A stretch of 64,000 bases of DNA from Rhodospirillaceae bacterium (GCA_002709955.1 PAQY01000012.1:527869-591868), one strand, 5' to 3'. Positions 7,689 through 16,336 are shown, counted from the stretch's first letter. The notes: generated by a model not told the origin, from the sequence alone. A program made the numbers and translations.

Positions 7689-8558
7689 ATGATACAGGAC
7701 GAAGATCAGTTGAAGGATGAAACGGATGTCCTCCCGATCCGCAAGGAGACGGGACCCATCCTGTTTTTAAGCCTTTTCCTGATGCTTTTAGCATTCTTTA
7801 TTTTGCTTAATTCTATTTCAACCTTACGGGAAACGAAATCGCGCGATGTCTTGAGTTCCGTTTCTGCAACATTTCAGACCACGATAGACCCGGATCGGTC
7901 GGCGGAAATTCTTGTATCAACCCTGGGCGGGGTGCTGGAACCACAGAAAGTGCTGGATGAGGTTGAACGCCTGTGGTTGTCGGACGTGCCCTTTGTGAAG
8001 TTTGAAACGGTAACCCAGGGCCGCCACATCATGGTTGAACTGCCGATCATTCAGCTGTTTGTCGGCGCACAGCCGGAATTGCGGGGGGATCGCCGGGACC
8101 TGTTGACGGCGACAGCCAATGTCCTGTCGGCGCGGCTGCCTGGTCAGGTCGTGATTATGCAGGCGATCTTGTTCGTAAATGATCTGGCGCAGGTGCCAAC
8201 GGTGCCGGACGCCCCGGCACCCCCTCCTGTTGTTGAGGGGACAGTTGATCTGGCAAATCCAGAAGCGATGATTGCGCCGGTTGATGATGAAAAAGATGGC
8301 ACAGAGCTGGCCTTTGATCGCGTTGGCGCACTTGCAAAGGCGCTGGTCGCGGGCGGGGCCCCGCCGGATAACTTTGAAATCGGGATTCGTCCAGGCAATG
8401 TATCGCGCATTCGGTTCCGCTTTTATATTCGGGATGCGGGGGAGGCGCGTATGACATTCGCACCGGTTCAGGATGAGGCCACTGCCCCCGCGGCCCCCCC
8501 AGATCAGCCAGAAGGCCAGCCAGAAGAACAGCCAGAAGCACAGGCTGGGGGGCTGTAA
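7689..8558 (+). CDS. MotB-like membrane protein lacking the channel Asp
   Basis: This 289-residue protein has one membrane helix near the N-terminus (about residues 22-44). Its FLMLLAFFILLNSIS segment aligns with the MotB helix LMLAFFVMLYSMS of the next gene. At the position of the essential proton-carrying Asp of MotB it has Ser28. The periplasmic part keeps a trace of the OmpA/MotB lead-in (RHIMVELPIIQLF) but not the peptidoglycan-binding GHTD/NWxLSxxRA motif. The C-terminus is a Pro/Glu/Gln-rich tail. The ATG at 7689 follows a G-rich ribosome site; a TTG at 7653 is less likely. Its stop overlaps the motB start (TAATG), so the two are probably translated together. I infer a non-conducting MotB paralogue or stator accessory. 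Confidence 0.7.
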   Translation: MIQDEDQLKDETDVLPIRKETGPILFLSLFLMLLAFFILLNSISTLRETKSRDVLSSVSATFQTTIDPDRSAEILVSTLGGVLEPQKVLDEVERLWLSDVPFVKFETVTQGRHIMVELPIIQLFVGAQPELRGDRRDLLTATANVLSARLPGQVVIMQAILFVNDLAQVPTVPDAPAPPPVVEGTVDLANPEAMIAPVDDEKDGTELAFDRVGALAKALVAGGAPPDNFEIGIRPGNVSRIRFRFYIRDAGEARMTFAPVQDEATAPAAPPDQPEGQPEEQPEAQAGGL

Positions 8559-9370
8559 TGAGCAACGAAGTGATGGCACCATCCGCCTTTGCCGACCCGA
8601 ACCCCGATGAGCGGTTAGATCGGGAGCCGGAGGTTATGGGGCATATCCATACATCGCTGTTGGAACAGGATGAGCTTCCAGAAGAAGTGATTGAAAAATC
8701 GCCTGCCTGGCTTGTGACCTTCGGGGATGTTACGGCCTTGATGCTGGCGTTTTTTGTTATGCTGTATTCCATGTCGGAATTGCAGTCAGAAAAGTGGGAT
8801 ACCGTCATTTCCGTGTTGGCGACCCGGGTTGATCCCACAGCCGAAGGCCAGCCGCGTCCGGTCGGGGAACGCACCATCACACGAATTGATCTGGTGTCAG
8901 CCTTTCCAACCGGTTATTTGCAAAGGATACTTGAAACGAAACTGGCGGAAGACCCGCTGTTAAAGACAATTCGAATGACGGGGTTAGAGGATCAATTGGT
9001 GTTGTCACTGCCGACCGATACATTTTTCACCGGACCTGGCGCGCAGATTGATCCCCAGGCCGCGCCCGCTTTGCGACGGTTGGGGGTGGTTTTCGGTCAG
9101 TTCGGTAATCGCCTGGATATCAAGGGCCATACGGACCCCATCGCACCACCGTCCAATTCGGATTATCCGGACAACTGGTCCCTGTCGCTGGGGCGTGCGC
9201 TGGCCGTGGCCCAGGCCTTGAACAATGCAGGATATCCTGGCGAGTTCACAGTGCTGGGGCTGGCCGATTCCAATTATCGCTATATCGATCAGGATATCCC
9301 GGAGCAAGAGCGCTATGCCTTGGCCCGGCGCGTCGATATCGTCATTGTACCGGAGGCTCGGGGACAGTGA
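8558..9370 (+). CDS. motB: MotB-type flagellar stator protein
   Basis: MotB anchors the stator to peptidoglycan and carries the proton-binding Asp. The 270-residue product has the classic PAWLVTFGDVTALMLAFF helix with D57 in the place of the essential Asp. After a linker comes an OmpA-like peptidoglycan-binding domain with IKGHTDP and NWSLSLGRALAVAQAL. The cytoplasmic N-terminus is acidic and long (about 48 residues) compared with E. coli MotB. It overlaps the upstream Asp-less paralogue by one base and the downstream large gene by four (GTGA). No motA is present in the window, so its channel partner must be encoded elsewhere. Confidence 0.88.
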   Translation: MSNEVMAPSAFADPNPDERLDREPEVMGHIHTSLLEQDELPEEVIEKSPAWLVTFGDVTALMLAFFVMLYSMSELQSEKWDTVISVLATRVDPTAEGQPRPVGERTITRIDLVSAFPTGYLQRILETKLAEDPLLKTIRMTGLEDQLVLSLPTDTFFTGPGAQIDPQAAPALRRLGVVFGQFGNRLDIKGHTDPIAPPSNSDYPDNWSLSLGRALAVAQALNNAGYPGEFTVLGLADSNYRYIDQDIPEQERYALARRVDIVIVPEARGQ

Positions 9371-12300
9371 GCAGCCCGATCACATGGCGTCTGATGTGCC
9401 GCATCCTTGTTATAGCCCTGGTCCTGACCCTGGGTGGGACGCTTGCGCGCGCCCAGGAAGCCGTCACCGTTCGGGCCTGGCAACATTCGGATTTCGCCCG
9501 ATTGGTTTTCGACTGGCCCGCATCCACTGGCTATAGCGCCACTATTGCAGATCAGGTCTTAACGGTTCAGTTTGACCGCGCCTTGCAGGTTGATCTGGCT
9601 GTCGTTCGGGAGCGTCTGGGGGATTATATTGCCCAAGCGAATGGTCCGGGTGTCGCAGGGACAGGCGCAAATGCGGTATCGTTCCAATTAACCAGCCCCA
9701 TGTCGGTGACTGATTTCACCAATGAAAATTCCATCGTGGTGGATCTGCGTCGCAGCGAAACGGCCCCGCAAGCGCAAAACCAGCCCGCACAGCCCACGCA
9801 ACAACTATCCACCGATGCAGCAACACAACCAGTTGCACAGACAGGTCAAGCGGGGGCGACAGACTTGCCCGTGCGCATTGGCGATCATCCGGGCTATACC
9901 CGCATTGTGTTTGATTGGCCGCAATCGGTTCCCTATACGGTCAATCAGAACGGCCGTGCGGTGACTGTTGATTTTGGGCGCGCAGCGACTGTCGATGTTG
10001 CAGCCCTGGCCCAGACCCTGCCGCCGGGAATTCGCGTCGCTTCGGTTCAGCCCAGCGGGCAAGGAACAGCCATCACGCTTGCCGTTCCAGATGGGTCGGA
10101 ATTGCGCCATTTTCCGTTGGACCAAAAGGTTGTTCTGGATGTTCTGGCCTCCGCTGAGGCGCGCAGCCAACCAGCCGCTGCCTTGGAGAACGAACAACCG
10201 GCGACGGAGCAACCGGCAACGGATCAAGCACCCCAGACCGCGCAGCAGGAGCCGCCGGTTCAATCGGTACCCGCCGAAACTGTACCCGCCGAAACTACAC
10301 CCGCCGAGCCTGAACCTGTGCGAGAGCCTGTCCCTGCGCCAGAGGCACCGCAGGCTGTTGCATCGGAACCTTCGGCTGCGGAAATGGCGGCAATGCCGAC
10401 TGTACCAACAGAACAGGAAGCGGCGACAACGCCCCCCGTAGAAGCGCCATCCGGTCCGCCCCTGTTTAACTTCTCGTTCCAATGGTCCGGTGATGTGGGG
10501 GCAGCGGTCTTTCGTCGGGCGGATAATATCTGGGTGATCTTTGACGCCGCGACCAATCTGGACCTTTCGCCCTTACGGGTGGAAGGTGCGCCGGTGATTG
10601 AGCGTATTGATCAATTGCCAATCGGCGGCGCGTCGGTTCTGCGCATGCGTGTGCCCGACAACACCGTGAATGCCAGTGCCCGTCGCGAAGGGTTTAACTG
10701 GGTCGTCGAATTCCGGCGCGCCCCACAACGCCCCCTGGCACAGGTGCCAATATTGGCGGATGTCACGGCGGAAATCGGCCCATTCTTAACTTTTCCGACA
10801 GAGACACCGGGGCGGTCCTTTAATGTTCCAGACCCCGATATGGGGGATGTCATGCGGGTCGCGACATTCCTGGAATCGGGCATCGGGATCGATGGATTGC
10901 GCCAGTATCCGGAATTCGAATTACTGCCCACGGCCCAGGGTGTGGCCCTGATCCGGCTGTCTGATACGGTTCTGTTGGATCGGAACTTTGATGGATTTCA
11001 GATCAGCGCCCCAGATGGCCTGGCGATTTCCGGTGTGTCGCCTGAAGCCCCGGTATCCACCGGTCAGATCTTAAGTGCGCGGCGCCTGTTCGACCTGAAT
11101 GGATTAATGCGCGGCCCCCAGCAGGAATTTGAAGACCTTTCCAATGCCCTGTTCCGGTCCATGGCGGAAGTACCGGATGAAAAGCTGGATGCGGCGCGTT
11201 TGAATTATGCGGGGTTCCTGATGGCCCATAATCGGGGGTTTGAAGCTATCGGAGTGTTGCGGGTTGTAGAGGAAAATGACCCCCAGTTGATGAAGCGCCC
11301 GGAAAACCTGGCATTGCAGGGCGCGTCAACGGTCCTGATCGGTCGTCCGCAAGAGGCGAAGACGCTGTTGAATGATCCCCGTCTTGATGGATTTGCAGAA
11401 GCCGCCATCTGGCGCGGTGCGGCCTTGGCGGAAGAGGGGGACTATCTGGCCGCCGCGGAAGCATTTGGTCCGGGCGATAGCTTGTTGAGCCGCTATCCCT
11501 ATCCCCTGAAAGCGCATCTTGGCCTGATGCGTATCGATACTGCGTTTGCCAACCGGGACGTTCAGGGGGCAGAAGCCTGGATCAATTCCTTGCAAGGGGA
11601 CCGTGCGGAACTGACGCGCGGGCAACAGGCGGCACTGGATTATCAACGGGCCCGTCTGGCTGTATCGCGCACTGAATTTGATGAGGGCGCGCAGTTATTT
11701 GAGGACGTCATGGCGTCTGGCGACCGGAAATATTCCTATCGGGCAGAACTTGCATTGATCACACTGGGCCAAAGACAAGGTTTCATGAGCGATACCGAAG
11801 CTTTGGAGCGGATGGAACGTCTGCGCTATGCCTGGCGCGGCGACCGCAGCGAGTTGTATCTGTTAAAGCGGCTTGGGGAATTGTACCTGAAGCAGCCTGA
11901 CTATTTTAAAGGGTTAGGGGTTTTCCGCACCGCCGTGAAATACTTCCCCGGGGACCCCGTGGCGGAAGATCTGGCAGGCGAAATGACAGATATATTCCGC
12001 AGATTGTACCTGGATGGAGAGGCTGACAGCCTGCCGCCCCTTAAGGCCCTGGCCCTGTACGACGAATTCATGGAATTGACGCCCTCTGGGGAGGATGGCG
12101 ACCAGATCATCGAGAATATCGCTGACCGGCTGGCTTCTATCGACTTGTTGACTGAATCTGCTGAGCAATTGCGCGAATTGTTGAATAACGAGGATCGATT
12201 GCCGCCAGGAGAGGAACGGGTCCGGTTGAGCAACAAACTGGCCCTGATTTTGTTGATGGACGGTAAACCTGAAGACGCGGAGGAGGCTATCGCTCAGGGG

Positions 12301-12846
12301 CGTCGGGGTCTCACCCTGTTCGAGCTTCGCGATGATCTGGAGGCGGACCGGGACCGTCTGTTGGCCAGGGCCAAGATCCAGCAGGGCGAGTATGACGATG
12401 CGATTAAAGAACTGGCGGGCGATGTCAGTGTCGAAGCAGATCTGTTGCGTCGTGACCTGTATCGCACAACCACCAACTGGCAGGAATCAGCAAAGGTACT
12501 GCAGCGGCTGGCTGGCAACCCGCCCGCAGACCCGGCAGTCGGGGTAGAGGGGGAGACTGCGCGCTATGTCATCAACTGGGCGGTTGCGCTGTACAAGAAC
12601 AATGACACGGATGGTTTGCGGGATCTGATCGATCTGTGGGCACCCGCTATGGCCAACAGTTCTTTATCCGGTGTGTTTGATTACATGACCAACCAGACCC
12701 GTGCTCCAACGGGCGGCGATGTGCTGGCGACCGTGGATCAACTGATCGGCGCGGACAGGTTCGATGCCTTTATCCAGGCCTATCGTGATAAGCTGTTCGC
12801 ACCGCCGCCGACCCCGACAGCGGAAGTCACAGCATCTTCATCTTGA
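9367..12846 (+). CDS. Large exported protein with AMIN-like modules and helical (TPR-like) repeats, motB-coupled
   Basis: The 1159-residue product starts with a signal peptide (about 1-29, ending ARAQ). Two similar beta-rich modules follow, near residues 33-130 and 165-265, each with the pattern R-[LI]-V-F-D-W-P. A third, more divergent one is near 367-470. They resemble AMIN-type envelope-targeting domains and are separated by Pro/Gln/Glu/Thr-rich linkers. From about residue 590 onward the sequence is alpha-helical with TPR/SEL-like repeats (for example YLAAAEAFGPGDSLL and LYLKQPDYFKGLGVFRTAVKYFPGD). The GTG start overlaps the motB stop (GTGA), implying coupled translation. It is probably a periplasmic scaffold linked to the motor. 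The function is inferred; no named family is certain. Confidence 0.7.
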   Translation: MSSPITWRLMCRILVIALVLTLGGTLARAQEAVTVRAWQHSDFARLVFDWPASTGYSATIADQVLTVQFDRALQVDLAVVRERLGDYIAQANGPGVAGTGANAVSFQLTSPMSVTDFTNENSIVVDLRRSETAPQAQNQPAQPTQQLSTDAATQPVAQTGQAGATDLPVRIGDHPGYTRIVFDWPQSVPYTVNQNGRAVTVDFGRAATVDVAALAQTLPPGIRVASVQPSGQGTAITLAVPDGSELRHFPLDQKVVLDVLASAEARSQPAAALENEQPATEQPATDQAPQTAQQEPPVQSVPAETVPAETTPAEPEPVREPVPAPEAPQAVASEPSAAEMAAMPTVPTEQEAATTPPVEAPSGPPLFNFSFQWSGDVGAAVFRRADNIWVIFDAATNLDLSPLRVEGAPVIERIDQLPIGGASVLRMRVPDNTVNASARREGFNWVVEFRRAPQRPLAQVPILADVTAEIGPFLTFPTETPGRSFNVPDPDMGDVMRVATFLESGIGIDGLRQYPEFELLPTAQGVALIRLSDTVLLDRNFDGFQISAPDGLAISGVSPEAPVSTGQILSARRLFDLNGLMRGPQQEFEDLSNALFRSMAEVPDEKLDAARLNYAGFLMAHNRGFEAIGVLRVVEENDPQLMKRPENLALQGASTVLIGRPQEAKTLLNDPRLDGFAEAAIWRGAALAEEGDYLAAAEAFGPGDSLLSRYPYPLKAHLGLMRIDTAFANRDVQGAEAWINSLQGDRAELTRGQQAALDYQRARLAVSRTEFDEGAQLFEDVMASGDRKYSYRAELALITLGQRQGFMSDTEALERMERLRYAWRGDRSELYLLKRLGELYLKQPDYFKGLGVFRTAVKYFPGDPVAEDLAGEMTDIFRRLYLDGEADSLPPLKALALYDEFMELTPSGEDGDQIIENIADRLASIDLLTESAEQLRELLNNEDRLPPGEERVRLSNKLALILLMDGKPEDAEEAIAQGRRGLTLFELRDDLEADRDRLLARAKIQQGEYDDAIKELAGDVSVEADLLRRDLYRTTTNWQESAKVLQRLAGNPPADPAVGVEGETARYVINWAVALYKNNDTDGLRDLIDLWAPAMANSSLSGVFDYMTNQTRAPTGGDVLATVDQLIGADRFDAFIQAYRDKLFAPPPTPTAEVTASSS

Positions 12847-12889
12847 ATATATTTATCAGATAGTTATTTGGTGTTCTTTAGGCGGTTGT

Positions 12890-13684
12890 TTAAACCGGAT
12901 TGAAGCTTTGCACCAAACTGCCCACGACCAGATACCACCCATCGACCAGCACAAAAAAGATCAGCTTGAAAGGCAATGAGATCATCACCGGGGGCAGCAT
13001 CATCATCCCCATGGACATCAGGATCGACGCGATAACCATGTCGATCACAACGAAGGGGACGAACAGCAGAAAGCCAATTTCGAAGGCCCGCTTCAGTTCT
13101 GAAATCATAAAGGCGGGGATCAGCGCGCGAAGAGGGGTATCGGCCGGGTTTTCAACCGCAGGCATGCCACCGATATCCATGAACAGCATCAGATCCCGGT
13201 CCCGAACATGGCGCAGCATGAAATCGCGGAAGGGCGCAATCGCCAGGTCAAAGGCTTCCTGTTCCGAAATCTGCTCTTCAATCAACGGCTGAATGCCTTC
13301 GTTATAGGACCGTTCCAGGGTGGGTTGCATGATGAAAAAGGTCAGAAACAGCGCCAGACTGATCAGCACGGCATTGGGGGGCGTTTGTTGCGCGCCAAAG
13401 GCTGTGCGCAACAAGGAAAACGCGATGATCAATCGGGTGAAGCTGGTGATCATGACCAGCAGGGACGGGGCCAGGGACAGGACCGTCAGCAAGGCAACCA
13501 GTTGAACCAGGCGACCGGTTACCGTGCCCCCTTCGCCGATATCGATATTGATCGACTGTGCCAGACTGGGGCCAGCGGGCAGCAGAAAGGCGGAGCCGAC
13601 CAAGAGCACCACCGCTGTCCCTAGCAGGCCAGTTACGGGGAGAAGGTGTTTCATGAAGGCGGTGAATAGCCGTGTCGGGATCAT
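12890..13684 (-). CDS. fliP: FliP, flagellar type III export gate protein
   Basis: FliP is a core ring subunit of the FliPQR export gate. The 264-residue product has an N-terminal signal-like segment, then GTVTGRLVQLVALLTVLSLAP and the signature ITSFTRLIIAFSLLRTAFGAQQTPPNAVL. It continues with SELKRAFEIGFLLFVPFVVID and the family C-terminus MGMMMLPPVMISLPFKLIFFVLVDGW. The ATG at 13684 overlaps the fliO stop (ATGA), which supports that start over an internal ATG at 13654. Strand and position, opposite to fliQ-fliR-flhB, show that the export-gate genes are split between two operons here. Confidence 0.96.
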   Translation of the reverse strand: MIPTRLFTAFMKHLLPVTGLLGTAVVLLVGSAFLLPAGPSLAQSINIDIGEGGTVTGRLVQLVALLTVLSLAPSLLVMITSFTRLIIAFSLLRTAFGAQQTPPNAVLISLALFLTFFIMQPTLERSYNEGIQPLIEEQISEQEAFDLAIAPFRDFMLRHVRDRDLMLFMDIGGMPAVENPADTPLRALIPAFMISELKRAFEIGFLLFVPFVVIDMVIASILMSMGMMMLPPVMISLPFKLIFFVLVDGWYLVVGSLVQSFNPV

Positions 13685-14082
13685 TGCGAGGGATTCTCCT
13701 GATCCGGGGCCTTTGTGTCGGTTTTGCGAGCGCTGATGCGGCGCACCACATCGTCAAATCGACGGATGACGCCATTGGGGGCCGGTGTTTCCGTGTTCGC
13801 CTCAGCGGGCGCAGCATCAATCCCGGTTTCAATCGCCAGATCCGATTGCGCGCCTAACAAAAGCAGGTGTTCGACCCCATCACGGCGCACCAGAACCAAT
13901 CTGCGGCGTGGATCCAGCGTCAATGAATCGACAATATGCAGGCGTTTTGCGGATCCCGCGCGGGGACGGGCAACCATCATGCCCCCTGGCCCAAACCGTT
14001 TCAGCAGGACGGCGCACAGCCCAATCAGGCCCAATACAAATATCAGCGCCAGAGCAAATTGCAGATAATCTGCCGGGTGCAT
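13681..14082 (-). CDS. fliO: FliO, export gate assembly protein
   Basis: FliO is a small membrane protein that helps assemble the FliP ring. The 133-residue product has one membrane helix (about residues 5-27, LQFALALIFVLGLIGLCAVLL) and then the FliO-type segment KRLHIVDSLTLDPRRRLVLVRRDG followed by HLLLLG. A disordered tail completes it. An ATG at 14082 with GGAG six bases upstream is preferred to a TTG four codons earlier. It overlaps fliP by four bases, supporting co-translation. Confidence 0.88.
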   Translation of the reverse strand: MHPADYLQFALALIFVLGLIGLCAVLLKRFGPGGMMVARPRAGSAKRLHIVDSLTLDPRRRLVLVRRDGVEHLLLLGAQSDLAIETGIDAAPAEANTETPAPNGVIRRFDDVVRRISARKTDTKAPDQENPSQ

Positions 14083-14201
14083 ACCAGGCTCCAATACCGA
14101 TAATGGCGCAATCAGCGCGTATCGACCCTTTACCGAGTGGGGCGACGCTGACCGGCCCGTTCACAGTCCAATGTCAGGGGGCAGGCGATACCATATCAAT
14201 G

Positions 14202-14549
14202 CTATGGAAGCGGCGGCACCGGTGCCGACTGACCATTCAAAGCGTAAACGTAGCGCAGGATTTCCGCCACCGCGATGAAGGCCTCAATGGGAATCTCTTC
14301 CCCCACTTCTGTAGCGGAAAGCAGTTCTACCAGATCGGAATCTGATTGCACTGGAATGCCGGACGCAAGGGCCAGTTCTATAATTCTTTCAGCCAGATAG
14401 CCTTGCCCACTGGCGCTGACAACAGGGGCTGAATCGACCGTGTTGGGCTTATAGGTCAGGGCGACCGCATTCCTTTTCTGACCCTTCTGGTTTCGGCCAT
14501 CGACACCATCCTGGTCAGTCTGGTCCGACGGTATTGAAGATCGCGCCAT
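14202..14549 (-). CDS. Free-standing FlhB C-terminal-domain homologue (FhlB/FlhX-like)
   Basis: This 115-residue protein matches the FlhB cytoplasmic domain after its autocleavage point: NAVALTYKP here against FAVALSYKP in FlhB. The matching continues through GYLAERIIELALASGIPV and EVGEEIPIEAFIAVAEILRYVYAL. The NPTH cleavage motif and all membrane helices are absent. Similar stand-alone proteins can replace part of FlhB-C in export control in other bacteria. The ATG at 14549 with GGAG eight bases upstream is preferred to the ATG at 14570. It is encoded about 120 bp upstream of fliO on the same strand, while full-length flhB is in the opposite operon. Confidence 0.85.
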   Translation of the reverse strand: MARSSIPSDQTDQDGVDGRNQKGQKRNAVALTYKPNTVDSAPVVSASGQGYLAERIIELALASGIPVQSDSDLVELLSATEVGEEIPIEAFIAVAEILRYVYALNGQSAPVPPLP

Positions 14550-14936
14550 GTTTTTGCTCCGTTCCGACATACGGTATTTAGGCTGAAAACTATATTAATA
14601 TCAATGGCTTTTCCCATCTCCTTGATCTTCGGTATTCAGGACATGAAATGTAATTAGATGTTCGGTTAAATATAACTATAAAATTATGTGATTTATTGAA
14701 AGCGTTACATTGAAAGGAAAATATATTGCTGCTCAGGAAACTTTTATATTTTATTAAACAATGTAAAAGACTACGGTATTATATGATATTATTTAGATGA
14801 ATAGGGATGCTGTTCCGAATCGTTTGGTTGAAAGTGAAACTGGCACGCTGTTTGCTTATACCGCTGTATTCAAGGCTGTGTGGTGGAGGAGAGACCCGAT
14901 CACAGCCGGGTGAGTGCCAGAGAGAGGAGAGAGTCC
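14550..14936. other. AT-rich control region between fhlB-fliOP and flgB operons
   Basis: This 387-bp divergent region is visibly AT-rich between about 14580 and 14820, unlike the coding DNA around it. It contains the plus-strand sigma-54 promoter (14841-14856) and a purine-rich leader before flgB. The AT-rich block is in the right place for enhancer-type activator binding and DNA bending upstream of a sigma-54 promoter. No gene is visible and no promoter for the minus-strand block was recognised. Confidence 0.6.
14841..14856 (+). promoter_or_regulatory. Sigma-54 (-24/-12) promoter for flgB operon
   Basis: The sequence TGGCACG-N4-TTGCT has GG and GC elements exactly 10 bases apart. Its conserved bases are identical to those of the element upstream of flgF. 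Transcription should start near 14868 and read into flgB-flgC-fliE-fliQ-fliR-flhB-cckA. The match is direct; activity and the activator are inferred. Confidence 0.88.
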
Positions 14937-15344
14937 ATGTCTATTGGTGATAGTGCAATTTTCGGCATGATGTCCGACAAAATGTCCTGGTTGAGCCAGC
15001 GTCAGCGGGTGTTGTCCCAGAACATCGCCAATGCGGATACGCCGGATTACAAGGCCCGCGACATTGAGAAGCTGAGTTTCACCGACCAGATGGCCCGGCA
15101 GAATATGAAGGTCAATCTGACGGTCACAAATCCCGAACATGTCAGCCTGCCTGATGCGAATGACAAATTCCAGGAAGGCGCGTCCGGCACGACCTATGAA
15201 ACATCGATTTCTGAAAATGGTGTCGTGTTGGAAGAGCAGATGATGAAACTGGGGGCGACCGCCGGTGAATATAACATGGCGACCAACATCTATCGCAAGT
15301 ACTTGGCGCTGCATCGCACCGCCCTTGGCCGTGGTCAGGGATGA
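14937..15344 (+). CDS. flgB: FlgB, proximal rod protein
   Basis: FlgB is a proximal rod subunit at the base of the flagellar axis. The 135-residue product has the N-terminal axial signature QRQRVLSQNIANADTPDYKARDI and ends with the helical YNMATNIYRKYLALHRTALGRG, standard for FlgB. The ATG at 14937 follows GAGAGGAGAGAG; the frame is open upstream to 14880 but those codons lie in the leader. First gene of the operon under the sigma-54 promoter, 50 bp before flgC. Confidence 0.95.
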   Translation: MSIGDSAIFGMMSDKMSWLSQRQRVLSQNIANADTPDYKARDIEKLSFTDQMARQNMKVNLTVTNPEHVSLPDANDKFQEGASGTTYETSISENGVVLEEQMMKLGATAGEYNMATNIYRKYLALHRTALGRGQG

Positions 15345-15394
15345 TACAGGTGCGGGTGTAAGAGACGCTGGGTAAGGAAAAAGGGAGTTTGGTT

Positions 15395-15805
15395 ATGGAT
15401 GATTTTAATGCATCAATGTTTATCGCGGGATCCGGTATGCGGGCGCAGGGAATGCGCCTGCGGGTGATTTCAGAGAATATCGCAAACGCGGATTCGACCG
15501 CTTCAACCCCAGGGGGCGACCCGTATCGCCGCAAGGTGATCACCTTTAAGAACAAGATGGATGAGGCCCTGGGCGCGGATGTTGTTCAGGTCAAACAGAT
15601 CGGGGAAGACAATTCGGATTTTGATCTGAAATTTGATCCAGCCCATCCTGCGGCAAATGAAGATGGTTATGTGTTGCTGCCCAATGTCAGCACCTTGGTT
15701 GAAAGCATGGATATGCGGGAAGCGAACCGCAGCTATCAGGCCAATTTGCGTGTTGTTGAAACAGCAAAGGGCATGTTTGCCCAGACTGTCAGTATTCTGC
15801 GTTAA
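15395..15805 (+). CDS. flgC: FlgC, proximal rod protein
   Basis: FlgC is a proximal rod subunit. The 136-residue product shows AQGMRLRVISENIANADST followed by TPGGDPYRRKVITF, and the C-terminal SMDMREANRSYQANLRVVETAKGMF segment, both diagnostic. The ATG at 15395 follows AAGGGAG. A TTG two codons upstream is possible but not needed. It lies between flgB and fliE, the classical order. Confidence 0.96.
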   Translation: MDDFNASMFIAGSGMRAQGMRLRVISENIANADSTASTPGGDPYRRKVITFKNKMDEALGADVVQVKQIGEDNSDFDLKFDPAHPAANEDGYVLLPNVSTLVESMDMREANRSYQANLRVVETAKGMFAQTVSILR

Positions 15806-15936
15806 GCAATTGCTGGATGGTGGTGTCATCTGTGGGGAGGAGAGACCCCGGCCGATGACATGTGGGCATAAGAGTGGGATTGAGGAGAGGGGCGCAATCG
15901 GGTTAAGATGCCCGTGCGCTGTTAAGGAGAGAGACC

Positions 15937-16257
15937 ATGGCCATAGATCCGATGAGTGCCGCTGCGGCCTATCGCGCGAATGCGACGGGTCCGAACATGT
16001 TCCATACCGGCAGCCAGCCCCAGGCCCAGCCTGCGTCCGGGTCCAGCTTTCTGGATATGGTCAAGGGTGTTGCCGAAGATGCGATGCAGTCCAATTACAA
16101 GGCGGAAGAAGTTACCGCCCGCGCCATGGCAGGCCAGGCCAATGTGACGGAAGTCGTGACCGCCCTGGCAGAGGCTGAATCAACCCTGAGCACTGTTGTG
16201 ACGGTGCGGGACCGGGTGATTTCTGCCTATCAGGAAATTTTGCGGATGCCGATCTGA
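15937..16257 (+). CDS. fliE: FliE, rod-MS-ring junction protein
   Basis: FliE links the MS-ring to the rod and is an early type III substrate. The 106-residue product ends with the diagnostic VVTVRDRVISAYQEILRMPI, and the middle has SSFLDMVKGVAEDAMQSNY. The ATG follows TTAAGGAGAGAGACC. A 131-bp gap separates it from flgC; this gap contains a copy of the purine-rich GGAGGAGAGACCC element also found before flgB. Confidence 0.95.
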   Translation: MAIDPMSAAAAYRANATGPNMFHTGSQPQAQPASGSSFLDMVKGVAEDAMQSNYKAEEVTARAMAGQANVTEVVTALAEAESTLSTVVTVRDRVISAYQEILRMPI

Positions 16258-16336
16258 TCATCCTGTACGGGGGCAGAATCGGTTAGATTGCAGGCACCCT
16301 GTTTGGTGACAGGGTGAATTTTGCGTCAGAGATGCC

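Noticed and set aside
12883..12897. Small hairpin between the AMIN-TPR gene and fliP
   Set aside because: The CGGTT/AACCG stem is short, has no T-tract and overlaps the fliP coding end, so a terminator is not supported.
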